A stretch of 64,000 nt of DNA from Bacillus changyiensis (GCF_027706145.1 NZ_JAQFWW010000004.1:1-64000), one strand, 5' to 3'; positions 49,628-59,457 are shown, numbered from the stretch's first letter. Translations and numbers: made by a program. Notes: generated from the letters alone by a model not told the origin.

Positions 49628-51073
49628 TTGGGGATTATTAGTGGAAAAGAATTTATTAACCGAATAAACCAGCTTCAAAATGACATTTGGTTTGATGGAA
49701 AAAAAATCGAAGGCCCTATTTCTGAACACTATGCATTTAAAGGCCTGCTTAAAACAAAGAGTACTCTTTATGATTTACAAATGAACGAAAACTTGATTAA
49801 TGAAATGACTTTTCTTCCCTCGGGAAAAACGGAGCCTATTGGCTTATCTTACTTACAGCCCAAAACAAAGGAAGATTTAATAAAACGAAGAACAATGATT
49901 GAACATTGGGCAAGACATACACATGGATTGATGGGAAGAAGTCCTGATTACATGAATACAGCCATCATGAGCTTTGCATCTTCAGCCTCACTTTTAAATA
50001 ATCGGGAAAATTGCTTTCCAGAACATATTCGTGCACTGTACGATCAAGCGATGAAACAAGACCTTTCATTTACCCATACATTTATTACGCCACAGTTAAA
50101 TCGATCACAAATCAATTTATTGCAAACAGAACAGCCAATATCCGCAAAAGTTATTGAGAGAAATAAAGAAGGAATCGTTATTCAAGGGGCTCGTCTTCTC
50201 GCTACTCAAGGCGGTTTAACAGATGAAATTTTAATTTTTTCAGCTCCAAGGTCTTATCTTGATCAGGATGAAGCTTTTGCTTTTTCAATCCCCTCTAATA
50301 CGAAAGGTGTAAAATTCATTTGTAGGGAATCGTTTGTTTTAAGTGAATCTACCTTTAATCACCCCCTTGCTTCACGATATGAAGAAATGGATTCCATTGT
50401 TGTCTTTGATCATGTATTAGTTCCATGGGAAAGAGTATTTTTTTATAATCATGTAGAGGCTGCCAATGACTTTGTCGCCCAAAGTTCTTTCCATGCATTC
50501 ACAATTCATCAAGTCGTCACAAGACAAATTGTCAAAACCGAATTTCTTTTAGGAATCGCTCAACTTCTTGTCGATACGATTAATGTGTCTGAATACCAAC
50601 ATATCCAAGAAAAACTGTCAGAAATCATCATCGGCCTCGAAACAATTAAAGCACTTTTGGAAAAGGCAGAAAATGATGCGACTCTAGATGAATGGGGATA
50701 TATGCGTCCAAGTTTAATTCCTCTTAAAGTGATAAGTACAGTCTTTCCAAAAATATATCCCCGTTTTACAGAGATCATCCAATTAATTGGCGCTAGTGGA
50801 ATCGTTACATTACCGACCGAAAACGCTTTTGATTCTGATCTTAAGGAGGACCTTAACCATTATCTCCAAGGAACCAATACAATTGGCGTAGATCGAGTGA
50901 AAATTTTTCGCTTAGCATGGGATCTCACGATGAGCGCTTTCGGTACAAGGCAAACTCAATATGAAAGGTATTTCTTTGGAGATCCCATTCGTTTGGCAAG
51001 CCGACTATATGACTCCTATCCAACAGATAAACAAGTGAAGACTGTTCAGGAATTTTTAAATATAGAAAAATAA
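49628..51073 (+). CDS. yoaI: 4-hydroxyphenylacetate 3-monooxygenase oxygenase component (YoaI/HpaB type)
   Basis: 481 residues from TTG 49628, eight bases after AAGGAGC; the frame is open to 49595 but without ribosome site. It has the HpaB layout: ISGKEFINRINQLQNDIWFDG near the start, RSPDYMNTAIMSFASSASLL (about 107-126), a flavin-binding FTHTFITPQLNRS, and the C-terminal helical part with IQLIGASGIVTLPTE and GDPIRLASRLYDSYP. It hydroxylates 4-hydroxyphenylacetate with FADH2 from a separate reductase. No reductase gene is nearby. Confidence 0.85.
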   Translation: MGIISGKEFINRINQLQNDIWFDGKKIEGPISEHYAFKGLLKTKSTLYDLQMNENLINEMTFLPSGKTEPIGLSYLQPKTKEDLIKRRTMIEHWARHTHGLMGRSPDYMNTAIMSFASSASLLNNRENCFPEHIRALYDQAMKQDLSFTHTFITPQLNRSQINLLQTEQPISAKVIERNKEGIVIQGARLLATQGGLTDEILIFSAPRSYLDQDEAFAFSIPSNTKGVKFICRESFVLSESTFNHPLASRYEEMDSIVVFDHVLVPWERVFFYNHVEAANDFVAQSSFHAFTIHQVVTRQIVKTEFLLGIAQLLVDTINVSEYQHIQEKLSEIIIGLETIKALLEKAENDATLDEWGYMRPSLIPLKVISTVFPKIYPRFTEIIQLIGASGIVTLPTENAFDSDLKEDLNHYLQGTNTIGVDRVKIFRLAWDLTMSAFGTRQTQYERYFFGDPIRLASRLYDSYPTDKQVKTVQEFLNIEK

Positions 51074-51097
51074 ACTTAGATTGATCCAAAACACAAA

Positions 51098-51157
51098 TGC
51101 CCTTTTTGGATGATTAACGATCTAAAAATGGGCTGGATATTTTTCTTTTTACATTGC
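51098..51157 (+). terminator. terminator after yoaI
   Basis: GCCCTTTTTGGAT and ATCTAAAAATGGGC pair with mismatches around GATTAACG; TTTTTCTTTTT follows 10 bases further. A moderate terminator. Confidence 0.55.
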
Positions 51158-51805
51158 CTTCATTCTGCCTAATAAAACGTTTTCAATCCTTTTTGTTGTA
51201 CAAAATAAAACCAACAAAGAGACATGAACACAGACCAGCTCTCAATATTACATACTCTTGACAGTGTGTCTATAAAAAAATGAACCATTCCGGCAATCAT
51301 TGTCTAAAATATCATAAAAGTAGTACATTCCCTATATATGCTCACAAACACCTGCTGTTTTGCTCAATCTACTTTTAAATTGTTAGTTTACCTTTTTCAA
51401 TATATTGATATTTGTTTAAATGCTACTATTTATATGTTTGTATCATCCTTTTTCTGTTCACCCTAAATATGTCTCAGTAATAACAGTTCCTAACCATCAA
51501 GTGCTATCGTTATATGAAGATACTTCAAACTTAACCTTAATAAAAAGCAAGACTACAAAACAAAAGTTTTCAAAAAAGCCACAAATGCGTCAATCATACA
51601 AAATTAGAAAAAAGCGCTGAATAGAGAGGGAAAAATAGACCAAAGCTAAGATATATTGGTTAAACAAGAGGCTGGTGTGATGAAATAAACCTAGCCTCTA
51701 TTTCCTATTTGGTGTTATAATCAATTTTATACATAAAATTAGTGAGAGCCTAGCGTCTTAAATGAGCTGACAAACTAACAAATTTTCAATGGAGGCATAT
51801 TCGAA
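51158..51805. other. non-coding stretch before the amino acid permease gene
   Basis: No supported gene. The inverted repeat at 51670-51704 (GAGGCT with AGCCTC around 22 bases) followed by ATTT may be a terminator or leader structure for the permease. The 66-codon frame at 51420 lacks a ribosome site. Confidence 0.4.
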
Positions 51806-53176
51806 GTGACAGACGATCATACTCAAAATCAAGAACAAAAATTACAGCGAGGTCTTAAAAACAGACACGTACAGTTAATTGCTATTGGTGGTGCTATTGG
51901 GACAGGATTATTTCTCGGATCGGGAAAATCGATCCATTTAGCAGGACCATCTATTTTATTTGCTTACATGATTACTGGGGTTATTTGCTTTTTAATTATG
52001 CGCTCACTCGGTGAATTGCTCTTAACTAATTTGGAATACCACTCTTTCGTTGACTTTGTCAGCGATTATTTAGGTGATATGGCTGGGTTTATCACAGGAT
52101 GGACATATTGGTTTTGCTGGATTTCAATTGCGATGGCTGACTTGACAGCAGTTGGACTATATACTCAGTATTGGTTTCCTCATGTACCACAATGGATACC
52201 TGGTTTAATTGCCCTGGTTATTTTGTTATTAATGAATTTGGCAACTGTAAAACTGTTTGGAGAAATGGAATTTTGGTTTGCTTTAATTAAAGTTATTGCA
52301 ATATTGGCGCTAATTGTAATCGGGATTTTTATGATTATAAAAGGCTTTTCTACTGATTCTGGTACATCCAGTTTCACAAATCTTTGGAATCATGGCGGCA
52401 TGTTTCCAAACGGTTTACATGGCTTTATTCTGTCTTTCCAGATGGTTGTCTTTGCCTTTGTTGGCATCGAACTTGTTGGACTTACTGCAGGTGAAACTGA
52501 AGATCCGGAAAGAGTCATTCCAAAAGCAATCAACAATATCCCTGTTCGGGTTTTACTTTTTTATATTGGCGCTCTAGTTGTCATTATGAGTATCTATCCG
52601 TGGGATGCGATCAATCCGAGTGAAAGCCCGTTCGTTCAAGTTTTTGCCGCAGTTGGGATTATTGCCGCAGCAAGCATTATTAATTTTGTTGTGTTAACAT
52701 CAGCGGCTTCAGCCTGTAACAGCGCTGTTTTTAGTACGAGCCGAATGGTCTACTCACTCGCCAAAGATCAAAATGCACCTGCGGCCATGGCGAAACTGAC
52801 TTCGCATAAAGTACCAAGCAATGCTCTGTTCTTTTCAACTATCGTTATTTTAATCGGTGTTTGTTTGAACTATATCATGCCAGAAGCAGTCTTTACGCTT
52901 ATTACAAGTATTTCTACCGTTTGTTTCATTTATATATGGGGAATTACTGTGATCTGCCATTTGAAATATCGGAAAACAAGACCAGATTTAGCGAAAGTGA
53001 ATAAATTTAAGTTACCGTTTTATCCATTTTCCAACTACTTAATTCTTGCTTTCCTAGCATTTATTCTTGTTGTATTGGCACTAGCGGAAGATACTCGTGT
53101 TTCTTTATTTATAACTCCTGTATGGTTTATATTATTAGTTATCATTTACAAGCTCAAAATAAAAAAACATGCATGA
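51806..53176 (+). CDS. amino acid permease (AAT family, D-serine/D-alanine/glycine type)
   Basis: 456 residues with 12 membrane helices. GTG start after ATGGAGGC. N-terminal RGLKNRHVQLIAIGGAIGTG and LFLGSGKSIHLAGPSI are the APC-superfamily (amino acid transporter) signatures, and GETEDPERVIPKAI (about 230-243) is conserved in the family. It resembles B. subtilis YdgF and E. coli CycA. It imports amino acids with protons across the membrane; the specific substrate is not determined by the sequence. Confidence 0.83.
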   Translation: MTDDHTQNQEQKLQRGLKNRHVQLIAIGGAIGTGLFLGSGKSIHLAGPSILFAYMITGVICFLIMRSLGELLLTNLEYHSFVDFVSDYLGDMAGFITGWTYWFCWISIAMADLTAVGLYTQYWFPHVPQWIPGLIALVILLLMNLATVKLFGEMEFWFALIKVIAILALIVIGIFMIIKGFSTDSGTSSFTNLWNHGGMFPNGLHGFILSFQMVVFAFVGIELVGLTAGETEDPERVIPKAINNIPVRVLLFYIGALVVIMSIYPWDAINPSESPFVQVFAAVGIIAAASIINFVVLTSAASACNSAVFSTSRMVYSLAKDQNAPAAMAKLTSHKVPSNALFFSTIVILIGVCLNYIMPEAVFTLITSISTVCFIYIWGITVICHLKYRKTRPDLAKVNKFKLPFYPFSNYLILAFLAFILVVLALAEDTRVSLFITPVWFILLVIIYKLKIKKHA

Positions 53177-53184
53177 CTTTCCTA

Positions 53185-53217
53185 AAAAAGGCTAACGATT
53201 TTTCATTAGCCTTTTTT
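53185..53217 (+). terminator. terminator after the permease gene
   Basis: AAAAAAGGCTAA and TTAGCCTTTTTT form a perfect stem around CGATTTTTCA. It works in either direction. Confidence 0.85.
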
Positions 53218-53470
53218 AGTTTGCTAACTCTTTAATCATCAAACTTAATTTATAAATTCCTGTTTTGCGGTGCATAGGATTGGCATAGATGCTCCCCGGA
53301 TTTAGGAGAATTCCGCTTGATCTTGCTTTGGAAAAAAGTGATTTCATCGAGATTGGCGGTATGATTTTAAGCCAAATAAAAAATCCCCCCTTCGGTATAT
53401 TCCAGCTTGCTATCTGCTTCAATACCTTACCTTTTCGCCTGGTTCTGCCCTTTTCTAGATGCTTCTGTTA
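53216..53470 (-). pseudogene. C-terminal relic of a MocR-type (GntR/aminotransferase) regulator
   Basis: The - strand frame reads LKQIASWNIPKGGFFIWLKI, then SMKSLFSKARSSGILLNPGS and a short end. GGFFIWL and G.LLNPGSIY are the hallmark C-terminal motifs of the PLP-binding aminotransferase domain in MocR regulators. Upstream the reading shifts frame and meets stops, and the N-terminal 400 residues are missing. Confidence 0.72.
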
Positions 53471-53701
53471 GTGTCTGAACCACTCTGCTGCAATGAACTT
53501 GTACCATAATCTTTCTACATCTTTATGTTCAAATAAACGGTCAATAACTGGCGTTGGACCAACCACCCATGTACAAGACATGCCCATTTAGTACAGTTGA
53601 CTGTGATCTTACAAATGGAACATTTTATTTTTCTAGAATTTCAGAGACAAAGACTATAGACAAGATATGATTTTAACCATACTAATATAACAACTTGTAT
53701 C

Positions 53702-53833
53702 TACTCATTCAATCAAGCATGTTCAGCCCTTTATCAAAAACTCAACTTCGTAGAAGAAGGTAGACTACGAAACATGATTTTCTCAGGTGGTGCATATTTT
53801 GATGAAGTCTATTTTTGTTTTAAAACGATTTGA
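53702..53833 (+). pseudogene. C-terminal relic of a GNAT acetyltransferase
   Basis: The frame YSFNQACSALYQKLNFVEEG, then RLRNMIFSGGAYFDEVYF, ends in TGA. The N.. A..LY.KL.F.EEGRLR..F..G.YFDE pattern is the C-terminal end of RimJ/RimL-type acetyltransferases. No start and no acetyl-CoA motif are left. Confidence 0.7.
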
Positions 53834-53891
53834 GCACACTGAAATTGAGGAGCTAACAGCATATCAAGCATTCCTTGCAACACAAAAAACA

Positions 53892-53918
53892 AAAAACCCA
53901 CGTTTAGTGGATTTTTAA
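53892..53918. terminator. terminator between the relic and the small membrane protein gene
   Basis: AAAAACCCAC and GTGGATTTTT pair around GTTTA with one mismatch; usable in either direction. Confidence 0.65.
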
Positions 53919-53927
53919 CAATTGATC

Positions 53928-54200
53928 TTAAATTGTCATACCAAACAAAATAAAAAAAACAATTGCGATGAGAGCATATCCTAAGCCACCGGTTACTCTA
54001 CTTTTCTTTTTGAATAAACCAAAACGCTTTGGATTGATGACACCTAGAAAGATACATAATAGAGATGCTAATAGTAAATAAAGAAAAATGTTATGTAGCA
54101 GGATATTTAAATGGTCAAAATAAACATTAATCATTTTAACCATGGTGCCAATAATGATTAGCATTATCATAAACTTTAACCAACGTAAATTCTTTTTCAA
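53928..54200 (-). CDS. small three-helix membrane protein, paralogue of the prophage nuclease N-terminus
   Basis: 90 residues, TTG start after GGGGGAAC. Three hydrophobic helices (about 8-25, 32-52, 70-88) with the loop VINPKRFGLFKKKSRVTGGLGYALIA, nearly the same as VVNPRRFDLFKKQKKVTGGLGYALIA in the nuclease at 34695. Even the upstream sequence (ATATATGTTTA.GAAAAT.AGGGGGAA) is shared. The copy lacks the nuclease part. Confidence 0.75.
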   Translation of the reverse strand: MKKNLRWLKFMIMLIIIGTMVKMINVYFDHLNILLHNIFLYLLLASLLCIFLGVINPKRFGLFKKKSRVTGGLGYALIAIVFFILFGMTI

Positions 54201-54319
54201 TGCAAGTTCCCCCTCATTTTCTTAAACATATATATCATCGGCAATCCGTAGTCAAAGTTTAAGAGGAAATTGCTAATTTAATTGAATAATTGAATATAAA
54301 AAAGGCTGAGGTAAAACCT

Positions 54320-55744
54320 CTAGCCTTCCGAAGTTACATTTTTATGTTGAACGTCTTTTTTCCATTGAGCATACCCGCCTGACATATTATAGACATCTTT
54401 TATTCCGTTTGCTTGTAGCAAGCTTGCTCCTATAGCCGAACGAATACCAGATCCACATTGAACAATCACTGGACATTGAAGAGCTATTTCATCAATGCGA
54501 TTAGCAATCGTGCCAAGCATCATATGCTTTGCCCCTTCAATATGCCCTTCGTTCCATTCGCTTAAGTTCCGAACATCGAGAAGCTGGGCGTTCTTTTCTT
54601 TCATGATTGCATCTATTTCTTGAGGAGGAATGTTTTGATATGATTCACATCTTGATGCCGCTGCAATTGCCTTATCAACATTCATATAATAATTAATGTG
54701 ATCAATACCAATAGAATAAAGCGTTTCTTTTATCTCATTAATCTCTTCCGGTTTTGCCAGTAAATCCAGAGGCCGTTCATAGTCGACAAGCCAACCTGTC
54801 CAGTTCACAAATGAGCTGCCAAACGGTATATTGATTGTACCCTCAATATGTTCTTGGGCAAACTGTGCAGACTCGCGAGTATCAATGACTTGTACACCGT
54901 TTCGAATTCTTTCTTCTAACAGCGCGATTTCGGTCATTGTTTTTATCTCAGGTAAATCACCTAACAAATGTGTTCCTACTTTATTGACACGTTTCATGAT
55001 CGCAAAGTATTTAGGTGGTTCAGGCTGACCGTCTAGTAAAGCGTTTACAAATACATCGCAGTTTGTGTGCTGTAAAGCCCAATTAAACCTTTTCTCATAT
55101 CCAACGGTGGAAGAGGGTATGGCTCCAAGAGATTTTCCACAGGCACTTCCTGCTCCATGCCCCGGCCATACTTGTAAATAATCGGGAAGTTCTCTAAACC
55201 TTTTCAAAGATTCAAACATCTGATAGGCACCTTTTTCAGCTGTACCTTGTGCACCTGCCACTTTCTCTAATAAATCTGGACGCCCAACATCCCCTACAAA
55301 CACAAAGTCTCCTGTAAAGATCCCAATTGGCTGATCTGCTTGATCACCGCCATCTGTTAACAGAAATGAAATACTCTCCGGGGTATGCCCAGGCGTATGC
55401 AATACCCGAAAAGTCAACCGACCGATCAGAAATTCATCACCGTCTTTTAATAGATTGTGTCGAAGGTGATCAATATTTTCATACTTCCAATTTTCATTTC
55501 CTTCATCTGATATATATAGACAAGATTTTTGCGTAACTGCAAGTTCCCTGGCTCCTGATACAAAATCGGCATGAATATGCGTTTCTAAAGCTCCAACAAT
55601 TTTCAACCCATTTCTTTTAGCTTCTTTTATATAGGGTGTGATATTTCGAGCTGGATCTATGACCACAGCCTCTTTTGTTGCTTGACATCCTATCATATAA
55701 GAAGCTTGAGCAAGTTTCTCATCATAAAAATATTTTAGTAGCAT
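54320..55744 (-). CDS. CstB-like persulfide dioxygenase-rhodanese fusion
   Basis: 474 residues in three parts. Residues 1-235 are a metallo-beta-lactamase domain: ETHIHADFVSGA (metal-binding HxHxD, about 55), HTPGHTPES and the Cys in WPGHGAGSACGKSLGA (about 200) that marks the persulfide dioxygenase group. Residues 255-350 are a degenerate rhodanese domain without catalytic Cys, and 375-465 an active-looking rhodanese with VIVQCGSGIRSA. This is the layout of CstB, which oxidises sulfane sulfur to thiosulfate. It lies 25 bases after the SQR gene, so the pair forms an operon for sulfide detoxification. Confidence 0.83.
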   Translation of the reverse strand: MLLKYFYDEKLAQASYMIGCQATKEAVVIDPARNITPYIKEAKRNGLKIVGALETHIHADFVSGARELAVTQKSCLYISDEGNENWKYENIDHLRHNLLKDGDEFLIGRLTFRVLHTPGHTPESISFLLTDGGDQADQPIGIFTGDFVFVGDVGRPDLLEKVAGAQGTAEKGAYQMFESLKRFRELPDYLQVWPGHGAGSACGKSLGAIPSSTVGYEKRFNWALQHTNCDVFVNALLDGQPEPPKYFAIMKRVNKVGTHLLGDLPEIKTMTEIALLEERIRNGVQVIDTRESAQFAQEHIEGTINIPFGSSFVNWTGWLVDYERPLDLLAKPEEINEIKETLYSIGIDHINYYMNVDKAIAAASRCESYQNIPPQEIDAIMKEKNAQLLDVRNLSEWNEGHIEGAKHMMLGTIANRIDEIALQCPVIVQCGSGIRSAIGASLLQANGIKDVYNMSGGYAQWKKDVQHKNVTSEG

Positions 55745-55769
55745 ATCATGATCCTTCTTTCGTGTTTTT

Positions 55770-56963
55770 TTACATGATTCCTTTTAACATACCTTTCCAA
55801 TAAATAATCGGCAGTAGGTTTTTTTTCAAAAAATACATGCTTCGGCGTTCAACCGCTTGATTAAATGGCATCGTTTCTCTCGGCCGTTTATCATAATCAA
55901 ACTCGGCCAGTACGACCTTGTTGTAGCCTGTCACGACAGGACATGAAGTATATCCATCATATTTTGCACTTAAAGGACGCCCCCTCATTAAAGAGACGAT
56001 GTTTTCTGCTACTACAGGAGCTTGTTTTCGAATCGCTGCACCTGTTTTAGAAGTTGGTAAATGACTTGCATCACCAAGACCAAAGATATTTGAATAGTGA
56101 ACATGTTGAAGTGTATGTTTATCAACATTGATGTAGCCTGAATGATCAGCTAGCAAACTATTTTTAATAAATGTTGGTGCCTCCATAGGTGGACAAACAT
56201 GGAGCATATCAAATGAACGCGAAATCAGTTTTCCAGTTTCTAAATCTTCAAAAATCGCCTCTTTTTTCTCACCATCAACTTCCACAAGGTGTCTGCGGAA
56301 GTCCGTCTGAATGTTCTTTCGTTGCAGGACTTTCTCTAAAACGTTCCGATATTTAGGTACATCAAAAATCGCCTGATTCGCTGATTGAAAAATAACATTT
56401 GTTTGACTTCTAATCCCCGCTCTCGCGAATGCTTCTTCTGCTAAATACATAATCTTTTGCGGAGCTCCCCCACACTTAACAGGTGTATTAGGATGAGTAA
56501 AAATAGCATTCCCGCCTTTAAAGTTTCGAATTGTCTGCCATGTATAATCAACGTGTTCATAGGAATAATTGCTGCAAACTTGATGTTTGCCTAATGTTTC
56601 TGTTAAACCTTTTACACCCTCCCAGTTCAGTTGAATACCAGGAGCTACGACTAAGTAATCATATGTAAGTCGATTCTGATCTGATGTTGTAAGCCTGTTA
56701 TTTTCAGGGTCAAACGATTGAACGGTTTTTTTAATCCAGTCTGCCCCATTTGGTATGACTGAGCTCATATCTCGCCGTGCTTTTGTTTTTTCTACAACTC
56801 CTGCTCCAGCTAAAGTCCAAAGAGGTTGATAATCATGGTGATCGCTGGGGTCGATTATAGCAATCTCTCCACGTAAAGCTTTTAATTTTCGTAAAAGCCG
56901 CGCACCTACTGTAATTCCAGCCGTACCTCCTCCAACAATTAAAACTTTATAATGTCTCTTCAT
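55770..56963 (-). CDS. sulfide:quinone oxidoreductase (SQR)
   Basis: 397 residues. FAD-binding N-terminus VLIVGGGTAGITVGARLL (about 8-25), HHDYQPLWTLAGAG and the two Cys used in sulfide oxidation: PVKCGGAPQKIMY (about 165) and the later SCPVVTGYNKVVLAEFDYD (about 342). The mitochondrial-type SQR family, as CstSqr. It turns sulfide into persulfide, which the CstB-like enzyme then processes, passing electrons to menaquinone. Start after AGGAGG. Confidence 0.87.
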   Translation of the reverse strand: MKRHYKVLIVGGGTAGITVGARLLRKLKALRGEIAIIDPSDHHDYQPLWTLAGAGVVEKTKARRDMSSVIPNGADWIKKTVQSFDPENNRLTTSDQNRLTYDYLVVAPGIQLNWEGVKGLTETLGKHQVCSNYSYEHVDYTWQTIRNFKGGNAIFTHPNTPVKCGGAPQKIMYLAEEAFARAGIRSQTNVIFQSANQAIFDVPKYRNVLEKVLQRKNIQTDFRRHLVEVDGEKKEAIFEDLETGKLISRSFDMLHVCPPMEAPTFIKNSLLADHSGYINVDKHTLQHVHYSNIFGLGDASHLPTSKTGAAIRKQAPVVAENIVSLMRGRPLSAKYDGYTSCPVVTGYNKVVLAEFDYDKRPRETMPFNQAVERRSMYFLKKNLLPIIYWKGMLKGIM

Positions 56964-57252
56964 CTCAAAACCTCCTCTAGAAACGCATAAATGACCGTAA
57001 AAGAGTTGGACTGACGAAGCAGGGTGTCTCCCTGATTACCACTATTACATTACCATATAATTACTTTACAGTAAATAGGAAAAAGGTTGTCTACATTCCA
57101 AAGAAACCACTATTAACAGCTTTTTTTAATGGTTTCCAATAATAGTCTTTTATATCATATTTATTGGAATTTCTAACAAACATTCTGAAGGGGTATTTGC
57201 GCCTCCATCATCTGATTGTGTCTTAAACGTTTTATCACCATAGCAAGGGAAA
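56964..57252. other. upstream region of the sulfide operon
   Basis: About 290 bases without a gene. TATAAT lies on the + strand at 57056-57061 (ACCATATAATTAC) and the region near 57070-57100 may hold the operon promoter. No CsoR/CstR-type gene or G-tract operator is clearly visible, apart from a single AGGGGTAT half at 57189-57196. Confidence 0.35.
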
Positions 57253-57286
57253 AAAGCGTGAATTCTTGTGTGAATTCACGCTTATC
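57253..57286 (-). terminator. terminator of the mannose-family PTS operon
   Basis: On the - strand AAGCGTGAATTC and GAATTCACGCTT form a perfect stem around ACACAA, followed by TTTTCC. A strong terminator. Confidence 0.88.
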
Positions 57287-57305
57287 ATCATCAACTCTTG
57301 CTTTC

Positions 57306-58133
57306 TTATGCTAAAAACCCACTCCAGTAGCCAAGAATACCTAAAATAAAGATACCTAAAATAATGAGGAGAGGGTTAACTCCTTTACGCAACATCCATG
57401 CAACCAATAATGTTAACCCTAATGGTAATATCCCCGGCATGATACTATCTAGGACATTTTGCAATGTTTGGACATCAACTTTTCCAGCATCATTTTTAAT
57501 CCTGGAAACAACAATTGGAATATTAATTGTTGTCCATTTTGAAACAAGAGCTCCCATCACAAATAATCCTAGTATGGATGCACCCTCCGTTAATTTTTGA
57601 ATTTTATTGCCGACTAAGTCTTGCAAAATTTCCATTCCTTTAACATAACCATACTTTAAACCGAAATATTTTGTACTTAATCTGATCGCATTAATAAGGA
57701 AAAAGAAGAGCAAAGGTCCAGCGATATTTCCTCCTAAAGCAAGAGATGCTCCTAAAGCTGCTAATACAGGGCGAAGCGTTCCCCAGAAAATAGGGTCTCC
57801 AACACCGGCCAATGGCCCCATTAAACCAATTTTCATCCCGCTAATCGCTTTGCCATCAATTTTTTTCTTATTCGCCATCTGTTCTTCCATGGCAGCTGTA
57901 ACACCAAAAATCGGTGCTGTTAACCACGGATGAGTGTTGAACCATTCGAGATGGCGTTTGAGTGCTTCACTTCTTTGTGCTCCTGGACCATACAATTTTT
58001 TAATAGCCGGGATCATGACATAACAATAGCCTAGAGCCTGTACACGTTCAAAGTTAAATGATCCGAGTAAAAAGTTCGAACGAATAAACATACTAAAAAT
58101 CTCTTTTTTTGTTAATCTTTTTTCTGGTTCCAT
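57306..58133 (-). CDS. PTS mannose/fructose family EIID component
   Basis: 275 residues (the length of LevG), from ATG 58133, nine bases after GGAGGG; TTG 58142 is too close to it. EIID signatures: FIRSNFLLGSFNFERVQALG (about 15-34), HPWLTAPIFGVTAAMEEQM and GLMGPLAGVGDPIFWGTLRP (about 108-127). With EIIC it forms the sugar channel. It is the last gene of the operon. Confidence 0.88.
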   Translation of the reverse strand: MEPEKRLTKKEIFSMFIRSNFLLGSFNFERVQALGYCYVMIPAIKKLYGPGAQRSEALKRHLEWFNTHPWLTAPIFGVTAAMEEQMANKKKIDGKAISGMKIGLMGPLAGVGDPIFWGTLRPVLAALGASLALGGNIAGPLLFFFLINAIRLSTKYFGLKYGYVKGMEILQDLVGNKIQKLTEGASILGLFVMGALVSKWTTINIPIVVSRIKNDAGKVDVQTLQNVLDSIMPGILPLGLTLLVAWMLRKGVNPLLIILGIFILGILGYWSGFLA

Positions 58134-58155
58134 TCTTATCAACCCTCCTTATGAT

Positions 58156-58953
58156 TTAAGCATCAAGATCATCGTCATCATCAAGTGTATTGTGACCTGC
58201 AGTTGCTGGTACGGCTTGTTGTCCTTGATTTTTTTGCATCACCTGTTGATATAAAAGGGCAAGACAGAGACCAAGTGCACCAAAACCTACTAAATTGAAA
58301 TCGGTAAATGCAGCTAACAGAAAACCAATATAGAAAAATGGCTTTAAATAGGGGATATTCATCATATTAATGACCATGGCATACCCTACAACAACAATGA
58401 TTCCTCCGCCCACTTGCAAACCTTTTGTAATGACATCAGGAATATTTCCTAAGAAGGCCTGAACGGCACTAACACTAATTAAGGCTACAATTAATGTTGG
58501 AATCATCACCCGCAAAGCCTGAAAAACCATCGCTGTTATATGCATGATTTCAATTCCTCGCAGATTTCCATCCTTGGCATATTGATCAGCCCGGTGAATT
58601 AAAAATACAGTGATGGTACGAACAAAAATAGTTAGGGCTTGTCCTGCAGCTGCCAAAGCAACAGCAACAGCAATTCCTTCACCAATTCCTTGGTCAGCGG
58701 TAATCACCAAAATTGTTGAAATAACAGAGGCAATCGCTGTATCGGGCGCCATCGCTAATCCCACATTCATCCAGCCCAACGCCATCAGTTCCAGTGTTCC
58801 CCCTAGAATAATACCTGTCTTTAAATCTCCGAGTACCAAACCTACTAATGTACAAGCAATCAATGGACGGTGTGTTTGTCCTTCATCCAACACACTTCCT
58901 ATCCCTGTAATTGCTGCAATGATTAACAACAAAATAATTTGTATTGAAGACAT
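58156..58953 (-). CDS. PTS mannose/fructose family EIIC component
   Basis: 265 residues with about eight hydrophobic segments. LDEGQTHRPLIACTLVGLVLGD (about 23-44) and GIILGGTLELMALGWMNVG are typical of mannose-family EIIC proteins such as LevF and ManY. The acidic end (DDDDDLDA) is unusual but harmless. Start after AAGGAGGAG. Confidence 0.9.
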   Translation of the reverse strand: MSSIQIILLLIIAAITGIGSVLDEGQTHRPLIACTLVGLVLGDLKTGIILGGTLELMALGWMNVGLAMAPDTAIASVISTILVITADQGIGEGIAVAVALAAAGQALTIFVRTITVFLIHRADQYAKDGNLRGIEIMHITAMVFQALRVMIPTLIVALISVSAVQAFLGNIPDVITKGLQVGGGIIVVVGYAMVINMMNIPYLKPFFYIGFLLAAFTDFNLVGFGALGLCLALLYQQVMQKNQGQQAVPATAGHNTLDDDDDLDA

Positions 58954-58968
58954 TTTGGCTCCTCCTTA

Positions 58969-59457
58969 TTATTTTGTTACATTTCTTAAAATTTGAATAA
59001 AGTCTTCACTGGAATCTGAAGGCAGCTGCCGCAATTCTAATTTGACACCTAATTCAGCTAATTTTTCAAACGCAGTCATATGTTTTTCTGTCACACTGAC
59101 TGATTTTGTAATTTGCTTACGGTTATTCTCAAAGCGCATTCCCCCAACATTGACTATTTCAATAGGGACACCTGCTTCAATAAGAGAAACAATATCTTGT
59201 GGATTTTCAAAGAGCAGCATCGCTGTTGTGTCTTGATACCGCGGACTATGAAATGCTTTTGCCATTTTCGAAATAGAGACTGCACTGGCTTTCACATTTG
59301 AAGGTGCAACAGAGAGAATCAACGTTTTCCTCATTTCATCTTGAGCAACATCATCAGAAACGATGATGATGCGGTCAGCTTGATGGATTTTAATCCACCT
59401 TGTTAATACTTGGCCATGAATAAAACGATCATCTATTCTTGCTAACACAATTTTCAT
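58969..59457 (-). CDS. PTS mannose/fructose family EIIB component
   Basis: 162 residues. The phosphorylated His lies in ARIDDRFIHGQVLTRW (His about 15), and the C-terminal KLGVKLELRQLPSDS is usual. It receives the phosphoryl group from EIIA and passes it to the incoming sugar. ATG overlaps the EIIA stop (ATGA). Confidence 0.9.
   Translation of the reverse strand: MKIVLARIDDRFIHGQVLTRWIKIHQADRIIIVSDDVAQDEMRKTLILSVAPSNVKASAVSISKMAKAFHSPRYQDTTAMLLFENPQDIVSLIEAGVPIEIVNVGGMRFENNRKQITKSVSVTEKHMTAFEKLAELGVKLELRQLPSDSSEDFIQILRNVTK

Noticed and set aside
51420-51620. 66-codon + strand frame before the permease
   Set aside because: No ribosome site before the ATG; Lys-rich end and lack of any family likeness suggest chance.
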